A stretch of DNA of 64,000 bases from Opitutus sp. ER46. Its GTDB lineage: Bacteria; Verrucomicrobiota; Verrucomicrobiia; Opitutales; Opitutaceae. Made by a program: the position numbers and the translations under genes. Within the stretch, counting starts at the first letter, position 1. Every line of letters begins with the position of its first letter. The notes below the pieces were generated by a model that saw only the letters and a program-made list of their open reading frames with translations, was not told the DNA's origin and made no database searches. Below, piece after piece: positions 30,048-38,295 of the stretch. The stretch lies in NCBI RefSeq assembly GCF_003054705.1, contig NZ_QAYX01000020.1, positions 186,001 to 250,000 on the forward strand, given 5' to 3'.

Positions 30048-32585
30048 ATGCTCCCGCGATTCCGCTCCCATTCCGTCCCACCCACCGCGCTCCTGCTGCT
30101 GTTGTTCGCCGCGGCCGCCCGCGCCGCCCAACCCTCCGCGCCGGTCACGCTCCCGCCTCCCGCCGCCAGCACGCCCTCGGCCATCGACGTTACCGTCTCC
30201 GCCAACGCCCCGGATCCCGTCGAAGCCGTGGGCAAGACCGTCTTCGCGGCGCCCGACGTTTCCCGCCAGACCACCGCCCGCCTCGATGTCAACGAGCTCG
30301 CCCGCACGTTGAACAACGTCCAGTTCGACGCCACGCGCGGCGCGCTCTCCGAGGACACCGTCCTCAATCTCCGACCCGCGCTCCTCAGCATCGCCGGCGG
30401 CCGCACCTACGAAAACAACTTCGTGGTCGAGGGTCTCAGCACGACCAGCATCACCGACACCACCAACACCAACGTGCACGCCTACGACAGCGTCGTGGGC
30501 CATCCGCAGACCACGTTTGTGTCTCCCGCCCTCCTCGGCGCGCTCACGGTTTTCGAGAGTGACGTTCCCGCGCGCTACAGCGGATTTACCGGCGGCGTCG
30601 TCAAGGCGGACCTGCGCGATCCGACCGGCGCCTGGGGCGGCGGCGCCGGCTACGCCCGCGCCAGCAGTTCCTGGATACAGTATCTCACCGCCCCGGAACA
30701 CACGGGCGCCACGATGCCCGAGAAGCCCCGCTTCGAGCGCGAGGTTTTGGACCTCTACCTCGATGTCCCGATCTCCACTCGACTCTCGGGGCTGCTCGGC
30801 TGGACGCGCCAGTGGGCCGTCCTCGAGAACACCCAGCGGCTCGCCGCCTACGGTCGATCCACGCGCGCCGAGACCACCACCGACAACATCACCGCCAAGT
30901 TCGTCTATACCTTTGCCCCGGAGACGAAGCTTAGGTTCACGTCGCTCTGGTCGCCGTACCGGCAGGAGAACACCGAGCAGGATCTCAAGCTTCAGCACAA
31001 CGACAGCTGGCTCAACAAGCTCGAGCTCTCGCGTCAGGTGGGCGGCACCGAGTTTCTCGCCTATGCCGCCCTGCAACTCGCCGACAACAGCCGCGAGCAG
31101 GCGCCCAATCTCTACACGTACAAGAATTTCGGCGCCGGTGATCAGGTCGACTGGGTCGCCGACACCGCGGCAACCGGCGCACGCGGCGGCAATGGCGACA
31201 TGACCTCGACGCAGCGCGACCTCCCGATCGGCGCAGAGTACTCCCTCCCGCTCACCGCCACCGGCCGGCTCAGCGTCGGCGCCGACTATACGTTCACCCG
31301 CGCCCGCAAACAGCGCCCCCTCACCAACCACGCCTACCGCCACCAATCCACCTCCAGCGTCGTCAAGGACGCCACCGTCACCTCCGCCCTCGGCCGCGAC
31401 GACCCGACGGTCCTCGAGGGCGAGCAGGCGCTCAATTATCGCCTCACCTACCTCGCTTTCGACGCCAACGTTCAGCTTCAGGCCGCCGACGCCTGGGCCC
31501 AGTGGACCGACCAGGGCCGGGTCTTCGGCCTGCCGTGGAGCTACCGTGCCGGGCTGCGCTACGACACCAACGATTTCCTCCGCAATCACGACGTCGCGCC
31601 GCGCTTCACCGCCCAGATCGAGCCGTTCCGCTGGCTGAAGCTCCACGCCGGCTTCAACCGCTATTACACGCACGCCATGCTGGCGTACCAGCTGCAGGAG
31701 AAATACCCCGACACCTACGCCCACACGCGCACCTACACGCTCGTGAACGGTCGCAAGGTTTACGGCGACGCGTGGACGCTCTCCCTGCACTCGCGCCCCG
31801 CGAACTACGCGCAGGCCGGTCTCAACACGCCCTACAGCGATGAGTTCTCGTACGGCCTCACGTTCGATCTTGCCCGGCTCGGTACCCTGCGCGTGGCGTT
31901 CCTCCGTCGGCAAAACCGCGACGAGTTTGTCCGCGACGAGGGCACTCGGCTGACCTACGTGAACGAGAAGACCGGCGCCACCAGCACCTACACGAAGTAC
32001 ACCGTTTCCAACGCCGGCTTCACCGACTACCGCAGCACCTCGCTCGAGTGGAAAAAGCACTGGCGCCACCACGAGTTTCGCGCGGGCGCCACGTTCTCCG
32101 ACACCGAGACCTCCACGCCGGAGGCCAACTACTTCTCGGAAAACTACGACTCCGAGGCGCTCAACGAGCTCGTCTATTACCGCGGTGCCCTCGTAACCCG
32201 CCGCCAAGCCACCCTCGACCGGGCCAATTTCGCGCGCCCGACCTACGTCAACCTCGCCTGGAGTTCGTCCTGGTTCCAAGACCGCCTCGCCGTCGACGTT
32301 CTCGGCCGTTGGAACACCGCGTACGAGCGCGTCGATGACAGCGGCTCCACCATTGTCGTCGGCGGGCAGCGCTACGACCGGTACGACAATGTCCACGTGC
32401 CCGCCGGCATCATCAACGACCTGAGCCTGCGCTGGCGCGCCGTCGAAACTCACCGCGGCACGCTCACCGTCGAACTCAAGGTCGGCAACCTCCTCAACCG
32501 GCTGCCGTACTCCGAAGGCGCCTCGACCACCACCCCGTACCAGGAGGGCCGCTCCTTTTGGCTGCGCACCAGCTACGCGTTTTAA
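30048..32585 (+). CDS. TonB-dependent outer-membrane receptor
   Basis: This is an 845-residue receptor. It has a signal peptide at about 1-28 (PPTALLLLLFAAAARA). The plug domain spans about 50-170, with a TonB-box-like start (SAIDVTVSANAP) and the loop FVVEGLSTTSITDTTNTN. The 22-strand barrel ends in FWLRTSYAF, with a terminal Phe as usual. It also resembles the outer-membrane receptors often called OmpA-related or CarboxypepD-less. The substrate cannot be read from the sequence; an iron or heme chelate is plausible from the neighbours. A TTG overlapping the tonB stop is an alternative start, but the ATG at 30048 gives the cleaner signal peptide. Confidence 0.88.
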   Translation: MLPRFRSHSVPPTALLLLLFAAAARAAQPSAPVTLPPPAASTPSAIDVTVSANAPDPVEAVGKTVFAAPDVSRQTTARLDVNELARTLNNVQFDATRGALSEDTVLNLRPALLSIAGGRTYENNFVVEGLSTTSITDTTNTNVHAYDSVVGHPQTTFVSPALLGALTVFESDVPARYSGFTGGVVKADLRDPTGAWGGGAGYARASSSWIQYLTAPEHTGATMPEKPRFEREVLDLYLDVPISTRLSGLLGWTRQWAVLENTQRLAAYGRSTRAETTTDNITAKFVYTFAPETKLRFTSLWSPYRQENTEQDLKLQHNDSWLNKLELSRQVGGTEFLAYAALQLADNSREQAPNLYTYKNFGAGDQVDWVADTAATGARGGNGDMTSTQRDLPIGAEYSLPLTATGRLSVGADYTFTRARKQRPLTNHAYRHQSTSSVVKDATVTSALGRDDPTVLEGEQALNYRLTYLAFDANVQLQAADAWAQWTDQGRVFGLPWSYRAGLRYDTNDFLRNHDVAPRFTAQIEPFRWLKLHAGFNRYYTHAMLAYQLQEKYPDTYAHTRTYTLVNGRKVYGDAWTLSLHSRPANYAQAGLNTPYSDEFSYGLTFDLARLGTLRVAFLRRQNRDEFVRDEGTRLTYVNEKTGATSTYTKYTVSNAGFTDYRSTSLEWKKHWRHHEFRAGATFSDTETSTPEANYFSENYDSEALNELVYYRGALVTRRQATLDRANFARPTYVNLAWSSSWFQDRLAVDVLGRWNTAYERVDDSGSTIVVGGQRYDRYDNVHVPAGIINDLSLRWRAVETHRGTLTVELKVGNLLNRLPYSEGASTTTPYQEGRSFWLRTSYAF

Positions 32586-32615
32586 ACCCCGGCCGCATTT
32601 CACTCCCGCTTCCGC

Positions 32616-33176
32616 ATGAAAACCAAACTCACCTCCCTCCTCCGCCTCAGCGCGCTCCTCTTCCTCGCTGGCTCCGTCCGCGCGGCCGATCCCTCGACGG
32701 CGCCCGCCGCCGGCGTCCGCGAAGTCCTCACGCAAGGCGGCGCCCGCGTCGGCCAGGAGATCGTCCTCGAGGGCTTCGTCACCGGCGTCTGCCACAGCGG
32801 CGGCCGCAAGGCCTTCCTGCACGACCTCAATCCCGATTACGCCATCACGCTCCGCGTCGAGCGTACAGGCGAGATGAAGGCCTTCGACCAGGACCTCAAG
32901 GGCCGCACTCTGCGCGTCACCGGCATCGTGCGCGAGCTGCGCATTGACCAGGCGTACCTCGACGCGTGGGAGACGCGCGCCGTCGCCGCCCACGCCGCCA
33001 AGGAGAAGACCAAGACCGAAAACTGCAGCGGCGAGTGCAACGACAGCCTGCCGCTCGCGACCGCCCGCAAGCGCATCACCGCTCTTCGCGCCCAGCTGGC
33101 CAAAGCCGACCGCGGCTATCTTTCCTCCATCTGGGTCGACGGCCTCAGTTGGGAAGTGAAGCCCGACGCCCGATGA
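32616..33176 (+). CDS. exported OB-fold-like protein with Cys motifs
   Basis: This is a 186-residue protein with a signal peptide (1-23, ending VRA). The core (about 35-115) has an OB-fold-like strand order: VGQEIVLEGFVTGVCH, AITLRV and GRTLRVTGIVREL. Cys59-His60 stand before a Ser-Gly-Gly-Arg-Lys turn, and Cys137 and Cys141 form a CSGEC motif. Three Cys plus His in an exported protein suggest metal or heme binding or a redox role; this is inference. It lies 30 bases after the receptor and overlaps the PepSY-type gene (ATGA). I know of no characterised homologue. Confidence 0.75.
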   Translation: MKTKLTSLLRLSALLFLAGSVRAADPSTAPAAGVREVLTQGGARVGQEIVLEGFVTGVCHSGGRKAFLHDLNPDYAITLRVERTGEMKAFDQDLKGRTLRVTGIVRELRIDQAYLDAWETRAVAAHAAKEKTKTENCSGECNDSLPLATARKRITALRAQLAKADRGYLSSIWVDGLSWEVKPDAR

Positions 33177-33733
33177 GGCTGCCGCACTGGCGTCACGTCG
33201 CCCGCGTGCTGCACCGCGACCTGGGCTACTTCTTCTTCGGCGCGACCGTCGTGTACGGCGTCTCCGGCGTGGCGATCAACCACCGCCACGACTGGGATCC
33301 CAGCTACAGCATCGTGCGCGTGGAGCGCACCGTGAACGCCGCCGATCTGCCGGCGACGTTCACGCGGGAGTCGGCCACCGCGCTCCTGCGCACCGCCGGC
33401 CTCCCCCAGACCTACCTCAAGCACTACACACCGACCGCCGACCAGGTACGGATCTTCTACCAAGGCGGCACCGCCACGCTTGACCGGACCTCGGGCAAGC
33501 TCGTCACCGAGACGCTGCAGCGCCGGCCCGTGCTCCACCTGTTCAACAAGCTGCACTACAATCCAGGCCGCTGGTGGACGTGGTACTCCGACGCCTTCTG
33601 CGGCGCGCTGCTCGTCGTCGCGCTTACCGGCCTCGTCCTCCTCCGCGGCCGCCAGGGCATCGGGCGGCGCGGCGGTGTCGTCACCGCCCTCGGCGTCCTC
33701 CTTCCCGGTGTCCTCATCCTCTCCTTCCTATGA
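33173..33733 (+). CDS. PepSY-associated transmembrane protein
   Basis: This is a 186-residue membrane protein. An N-terminal helix (about 14-36, GYFFFGATVVYGVSGVAINH) is followed by a periplasmic part of about 100 residues and two C-terminal helices (about 140-185). The start, with an aromatic-rich helix followed by NHRHDW, is the PepSY_TM pattern seen in proteins next to TonB-dependent receptors; in that family some members reduce ferric siderophores at the inner membrane. Here the protein is short, with a single PepSY-like unit and His residues near the first helix (NHRH) and in LHLFNKLHYNPGRWW. These could bind heme, but that is inference. It overlaps its neighbours on both sides by 4 bases. 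Confidence 0.75.
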   Translation: MRLPHWRHVARVLHRDLGYFFFGATVVYGVSGVAINHRHDWDPSYSIVRVERTVNAADLPATFTRESATALLRTAGLPQTYLKHYTPTADQVRIFYQGGTATLDRTSGKLVTETLQRRPVLHLFNKLHYNPGRWWTWYSDAFCGALLVVALTGLVLLRGRQGIGRRGGVVTALGVLLPGVLILSFL

Positions 33734-34620
33734 CTCCCGCTGTCGAATGCCGTGATCTCGTCCACTACTACGGCGACAAGCCTGCACTGCAGCACGTCTC
33801 GTGGCAGGTCGCGCCCGGCCGCATCTGCGGGCTGCTCGGCCGCAATGGCGCTGGCAAGACGACCACGATCAACATCCTCAACTCGTTCCTCACGCCGCGC
33901 GCCGGTGACTGCCTGCTGCTCGGCGAGGACGCCCAGCAGCTCTCGCCGGCCACCAAGGCGCGCATCGGCTACCTCATCGAGGGCCACGTGCAGTACGGAT
34001 TCTTCAACACCCGGCAGATCGAGGCGTTCTACGCGCGTTTCTACCCGCGCTGGAAACCTGCGATCTACTACCACCTGATGGCCAAGCTCGACATCACACC
34101 GCGCCAGCGGATCGCCACGATGTCCTGCGGCCAGCGCTCCCAAGTCGCGCTCGGGCTCATCCTCGCCCAGCAGCCCGACCTTATCATCTTCGACGACTAC
34201 AGCATGGGGCTCGATCCCGGCTACCGGCGGCTCTTCATCGACGTCATCCGCGACTACGCCGCCGACGGACAACGCAGCATCCTGCTGACGTCGCACATCA
34301 TCCAGGACCTCGAAGGGCTGGTGGACGATATCGTAATCTACCAGCGCGGTCGCGTTCTCCTCGACGCCCCGGCCCGCTGCATCGCCACCGAGTTCCGCGG
34401 CTTCTCCTTCCCGACCACCCCCGCCGTCACGGAGTTCTACGACGAACGCGCTCACCTGCGCCTCGAGCGCGGCGAGAAGCGCTCCACGCTCTTCGGCTTC
34501 CTCGATGAGGCCGCCGCGCGCGCGCAACTCACTCGCCTGGGCATTCCACTCCCCGCCGACCTCCGGCCCGAGCCGCTATCGCTCGAAGACACCTTTGTCG
34601 CCCTCACCGGCAAATACTGA
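33730..34620 (+). CDS. ABC transporter ATP-binding protein with altered motifs
   Basis: This is a 296-residue ATPase. Walker A GRNGAGKT (37-44) is intact. The signature reads MSCGQRSQ (131-138) instead of LSGGQ, and Walker B is LIIFDDYSMGLD (151-162), with Asp156 where the catalytic Glu is normal. The H-loop ILLTSH is present. The C-terminal extension (about 210-296) ends in LEDTFVALTGKY. It is of the CcmA/YtrB/NatA general type for drug or lipid ABC-2 systems. Asp for Glu may slow hydrolysis. It overlaps the PepSY-type gene and is followed 2 bases later by a membrane protein likely to be its permease. Confidence 0.85.
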   Translation: MTPAVECRDLVHYYGDKPALQHVSWQVAPGRICGLLGRNGAGKTTTINILNSFLTPRAGDCLLLGEDAQQLSPATKARIGYLIEGHVQYGFFNTRQIEAFYARFYPRWKPAIYYHLMAKLDITPRQRIATMSCGQRSQVALGLILAQQPDLIIFDDYSMGLDPGYRRLFIDVIRDYAADGQRSILLTSHIIQDLEGLVDDIVIYQRGRVLLDAPARCIATEFRGFSFPTTPAVTEFYDERAHLRLERGEKRSTLFGFLDEAAARAQLTRLGIPLPADLRPEPLSLEDTFVALTGKY

Positions 34621-34622
34621 CC

Positions 34623-35291
34623 ATGTTTCGCGCCCTTTTCTTCAAGGAATGGATCAAGCTCCGCCTCTGGTGGACGCTCCTCGCGGTGGCGAGCCTCGTC
34701 TACGCCGGGTTTCTCGCGCTGCGCTTGCGCCACGTCTTCGCCGTGTACGACGCGCCGATGGTATGGAGCAGCTGGATCTACAAGGCCTACCTGTTCTTCG
34801 GGCCGTTCAAGTACGTTCCGCTCGGCCTCGGCGTGACGCTCGCCGTCCTGCAGTTCCTGCCGGAGGTCCAGCAACACCGAATCCGGCTCGTGCTGCACCT
34901 GCCGCTCGGCGAAATCCGCGCCGTGGCGCTGCACCTCGCCGCCGGCCTGCTCCTGCTCTCGATCCTGGTGCTGCCGGCCGTCGCGGTGCTCGCCGCCGTG
35001 AGCACGCGCTATTTTCCGACCGAAATGCTCACCACGCTCTGGCTCACCGCCCTGCCCTGGGTGCTCGCCGGCTACGCCGGTTACCTCGTCGGCACCGCCG
35101 CGCTGCTCGAGGCCTCGTGGCGCGGGCGCGTCATTCTGCTCCTGCTCGGCGCCGCCGCGCTGCGGCTGTTCTTTGAAGAGACGTTCTACCAGAGCTACCT
35201 GCGCGTGCTCCCGGCGTTCGCTGCCTGGGCCGTCGCTGTCGTCCTGCTCCCGCTGCACGCCAGCGACCGTTTTCGGAAAGGCCTCGTCTGA
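34623..35291 (+). CDS. ABC-2-like membrane subunit
   Basis: This is a 222-residue protein with about six transmembrane helices (around 17-36, 60-78, 98-123, 140-162, 170-188, 196-214). It starts with FFKEWIKLRLWW, the cytoplasmic helix typical of ABC-2 permeases coupled to YtrB/NatA-like ATPases. I do not recognise a named family. It is most likely the permease partner of the ATPase gene upstream. Its stop codon overlaps the start of the next gene by one base. Confidence 0.75.
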   Translation: MFRALFFKEWIKLRLWWTLLAVASLVYAGFLALRLRHVFAVYDAPMVWSSWIYKAYLFFGPFKYVPLGLGVTLAVLQFLPEVQQHRIRLVLHLPLGEIRAVALHLAAGLLLLSILVLPAVAVLAAVSTRYFPTEMLTTLWLTALPWVLAGYAGYLVGTAALLEASWRGRVILLLLGAAALRLFFEETFYQSYLRVLPAFAAWAVAVVLLPLHASDRFRKGLV

Positions 35292-36550
35292 TGAAACTCG
35301 CCGCCCGCGCCCTCCTCCTGCTCACGAGCATCCTGCTCCTGGGCTACTACCTGCCCGCCGGATTCTGGCTTGTCGCCGCCCGTCGCGACCGAGCGCCCGT
35401 CGTCTTCTACAGCTGCGTGGAGAACCGCTTCCTGTTCTCCCGCGCCACGCTCGACGGCGTCCGCTACGCCGACGCCGCCGGCCGCAGCTATGATCGCGAC
35501 GAGTTTGAGCGGCTGCTTCCGCTGACCAACTGGGCCCAGCTCACCAAGGACGGTCGCATGCCCAAGGTGATCCAGGGCACCCCCGTCACGCTCGAGGCCG
35601 TCCGCCGCGCACAGTTCAGCCTCCGACTCACGCCGGACGCGCTCGACACGCCGCAGGTCCGGCTCTTCCCCCTGCTCGAGGCCGAGAGTGGCCGCGCGCG
35701 GCTCGAGCTGCCGTCCGACTTTCTCCGGCTCGGCGCGACCGTCGAGTTCCTCGACCCGAAGACCAACACCGTCCTCACGGACAAGAGCGCCCGGTTCGCC
35801 GCCGCCTTCGCCACCGTGGGCTTTCAGTTCCCCGTGCATTTCGCCGCAAACAATCCGACCAACCGCAAGCCCTACGACGAGGGCGCGTACCTCGTCGACG
35901 CAGCGCAAACGGTGTTCCATCTCCGCCAGGTCCGCGGCAAACCCGAGCTGCACCGTGTCGTCGACCTCGCCGCGCCCGAGCAGCGCGCCCGCTGGACCGA
36001 CCTGCGCATCCGCCACCTGCTCGTCCAGGAGATCGACTCGCGCGAAATTCATTCCCTGATCGTCGAGAGAAACGGCGCGGTGACGCTCGACGTCGGCCCC
36101 GCGCACCGACTCGTCACCCTCCCCCTCCAGCACTACGTGCCGGCCGCTGCCGAGGTCACGATCCGCGGCAACCTCCTCCACCGGCTCGTCGTGGTCCGCT
36201 CCGACGATTGGCTGGAGGCCATCGTGCTCGATCGCAACTACGCGCTGGTCGATCGCCACGAGGAACGGCTCACCCCGCGCGATGCCACGTCCGCCGGCCG
36301 GCTCGCCCGGCTCGTGTTCCCGTTTTCCTGGACGCTCACCGACGCCTCATCCGGTTATCTCGGGTTCCACCTGCACCTCGGTTCCCCCTGGGCGTTCGCG
36401 CTCAACGGCGTCCTCCTCGTCGGGTGGCTCGCGTGGCGCTTCCTCCGCCGAGAACGCTCACCCGGCGCACGTCGCGACTGGCTCGCTGCCGGCGGCGTGG
36501 CGGTCACGGGGGTGTTCGGCGTCCTCGCCGCCATTCTCGTCGACCGCTAG
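35291..36550 (+). CDS. DUF4857-like membrane-anchored protein
   Basis: This is a 419-residue protein. Helix 1 (about 8-28), a long periplasmic domain (about 30-350) and two C-terminal helices (about 355-380 and 395-416) are visible. The periplasmic part opens with RAPVVFYSCVENRFLFSR and carries repeated beta segments. I associate this layout and its place after an ABC ATPase and permease with the DUF4857 group of Bacteroidetes TonB loci; I could not check this by search. It is probably a periplasmic substrate or regulatory component of the ABC unit. It is last in the operon, and no terminator hairpin is visible after it. Confidence 0.6.
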   Translation: MKLAARALLLLTSILLLGYYLPAGFWLVAARRDRAPVVFYSCVENRFLFSRATLDGVRYADAAGRSYDRDEFERLLPLTNWAQLTKDGRMPKVIQGTPVTLEAVRRAQFSLRLTPDALDTPQVRLFPLLEAESGRARLELPSDFLRLGATVEFLDPKTNTVLTDKSARFAAAFATVGFQFPVHFAANNPTNRKPYDEGAYLVDAAQTVFHLRQVRGKPELHRVVDLAAPEQRARWTDLRIRHLLVQEIDSREIHSLIVERNGAVTLDVGPAHRLVTLPLQHYVPAAAEVTIRGNLLHRLVVVRSDDWLEAIVLDRNYALVDRHEERLTPRDATSAGRLARLVFPFSWTLTDASSGYLGFHLHLGSPWAFALNGVLLVGWLAWRFLRRERSPGARRDWLAAGGVAVTGVFGVLAAILVDR

Positions 36551-36619
36551 CGGCAGTGCGGACCGCGGCTGGACGGACGGAAGGCGCGCAGCTAACGTGC
36601 CGCCTTCCCACCCCTGCCC

Positions 36620-37258
36620 ATGCCTGCTCGTACCCTCCTGCTCTTCGGCGCCACCGGCGCCGTCGGAGCCAAGGTCCTCACGCTCGCCCTCACCGACGCT
36701 CGCGTTGCCCGCATCGTCGCACCCACCCGCCGCCCCCTGACGTCCGCGCCGAAGCTGTTCAATCCGATCGTCGACTTCGCCGACCTGCCCACCGCCGAAT
36801 GGTGGCTGGTAGACGCCGGTATCAACTGTCTCGGTACCACCCGGGAGCTCGCCGGCTCCGCCGAGGCGTTCGAACGCATCGATCGCACGTTCGTCGTTGA
36901 TGCCGCGCGCCGTACCCGGGCCGCCGGCACGCCGTGCTTCGTCAACAACTCGTCCTTCGGCGCCAAAGCCTCCGCCCCCACGCTCTACCTGCGCGTCAAG
37001 GGCCGCCTCGAGCAGGACCTCGACGACCTCGGGTTTGCCTCCACCACCCACGTCCGCCCTTCGCTCCTGGCCCACCGTCCCGAGCCGCGCCCGCTCGAGC
37101 GCGTGATGGTCGCACTCAGCACTCCCTTCGCGTTTCTGCTGCCGGCCAACGCCCGGCCAATCGCGGTGGAGGCGGTCGCCCACACCCTGCTCGAAGCCGC
37201 GCTTGCGGCCCGCCCCGGGCGCCACGTGATCGAGTCCGGACAGATTAGCCGGCCCTGA
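36620..37258 (+). CDS. NAD(P)-binding oxidoreductase-like protein, HTATIP2/YbjT type
   Basis: This is a 212-residue Rossmann-fold protein. The N-terminal dinucleotide loop GATGAVGAKV (residues 10-19) follows the first strand TLLLFGATG. Later segments FVNNSSFGAKA and YLRVKGRLEQDL resemble the atypical short-chain reductases of the TIP30/HTATIP2 group, where YxxxK is changed to YLRVK. The fold is certain from the loop; the substrate is unknown. It lies about 70 bases after the DUF4857-like gene in the same direction but is probably an independent housekeeping gene. It converges with the DUF2062 gene. Confidence 0.8.
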   Translation: MPARTLLLFGATGAVGAKVLTLALTDARVARIVAPTRRPLTSAPKLFNPIVDFADLPTAEWWLVDAGINCLGTTRELAGSAEAFERIDRTFVVDAARRTRAAGTPCFVNNSSFGAKASAPTLYLRVKGRLEQDLDDLGFASTTHVRPSLLAHRPEPRPLERVMVALSTPFAFLLPANARPIAVEAVAHTLLEAALAARPGRHVIESGQISRP

Positions 37259-37264
37259 GCGCCG

Positions 37265-37861
37265 TCAGGCCGTCGCCGGCACCAGCCGCCAGCGATGGCG
37301 GCCCCAGAGATAGATCGCGTCGATCACCAGCCCCATGGCCAAGCCGCACACCGTGCCGCCGATGAACAGGGCCAGCAGCACACCCGTGAAACCGGTGCCA
37401 GGCTCGGCCGAAAGCACCGCGTCCACGAGCGCCGAATCCCGCGTTTCGTTGGGCAAGGCCATTTCCGCCGGCACCCGCCCCATCCAGCCGAGGATCTGCT
37501 TTCCGACCAGGTACGTGAAGTAGTACAGCGGCGCCGTGAGCGGGTTCGAAACGAACTGCAGCAGGCCCGCCACCATGAAGTTCGCCCGGAAGACGATTGA
37601 GGCCACCAGCGCCGCGAGCAGCTGCATGCCCAGGATCGGCCACAGCGTGATCACTGAGCCCAGGTAGATCGCCGGCCGCACGTGTCGCGACTTCATCGAC
37701 CAGAGGTAACCCCGCTGCCGCGCGTGACCTGCAAAACGACCCACAAACGGATACCGATGAAAGACCGCCCGCCGGGGCGCGTAGCGCAACAGCTGCTTCA
37801 ACCGGCGGATCCGGAGATGCTTTGCAGCTTGTTTCTTATGATGACTATCAGAGTACGTCAC
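37265..37861 (-). CDS. DUF2062 membrane protein
   Basis: This protein is about 198 residues from a GTG start at 37861. A basic N-terminus (HHKKQAAKHLRIRRLKQLLRY) leads into the DUF2062 region with three transmembrane helices (about 75-105, 108-130, 160-185) and the motif NPLTAPLYYFTYLVGKQILG. DUF2062 proteins are inner-membrane proteins of unknown function, often near glycosyltransferases. The exact start is uncertain, as the frame is open for 54 more codons without family sequence. Confidence 0.78.
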   Translation of the reverse strand: MTYSDSHHKKQAAKHLRIRRLKQLLRYAPRRAVFHRYPFVGRFAGHARQRGYLWSMKSRHVRPAIYLGSVITLWPILGMQLLAALVASIVFRANFMVAGLLQFVSNPLTAPLYYFTYLVGKQILGWMGRVPAEMALPNETRDSALVDAVLSAEPGTGFTGVLLALFIGGTVCGLAMGLVIDAIYLWGRHRWRLVPATA

Positions 37862-38295
37862 AGGGCGGCACAGAAGAGCCGCAACGCTCGCTGAATCTCC
37901 GCCGAGCGCAAGCCGGCGCTTCCCCCCTCCTCCCAACCTACCAGCCACCAAACGATACAACGAACATCCAACCCCTGGTCCGCCCCGGAGGGCAGCATCC
38001 CGACGCCGCCAAAACCAGGACACCGAGCGAACGAGGACTACAATTATATCTCACCATTAACAGGTCACTTACGGGATAATGTCCAGATACTCGCCGCATA
38101 ATGTCCAGATACTCCGGGGGAAAATGTCCAGATACTCGGCCGGCGCTCCGCCCCTGGAGCGGGCCGGAGCCCGCCTCGACCTGCGGCGAACACGTACCCG
38201 GGCTTCGCCTCGCAGGCGTACCTTTCCCCACGCCCAGAGGTAAAATCCGGTCGCCACCCCCGCGCCAAACGCGCCGATCAGCCTTTCAGAGCATC
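37862..38295. other. intergenic region with atypical base composition
   Basis: These 434 bases separate the DUF2062 gene from the PAS kinase gene. The part from about 37940 to 38075 is lower in GC than the neighbourhood and holds no convincing ORF. A three-copy 15-bp direct repeat follows at 38078-38137. Confidence 0.5.
38078..38137 (+). repeat. three direct repeats AATGTCCAGATACTC
   Basis: Perfect 15-bp copies lie at 38078-38092, 38100-38114 and 38123-38137, that is 22 and 23 bases apart, about two helical turns. Multiple short terminal repeats of this kind are known at ends of IS21-type elements, and tandem operators look similar. No transposase gene is nearby, so this may be an element remnant or a binding-site array for the downstream kinase gene. 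Confidence 0.7.

Noticed and set aside
29877-32993. 1038-residue leftward ORF across the TonB receptor
   Set aside because: It is Gly/Val/Ala/Glu-rich and runs antisense to a full TonB-dependent receptor and parts of two neighbours. It has no motif of its own.
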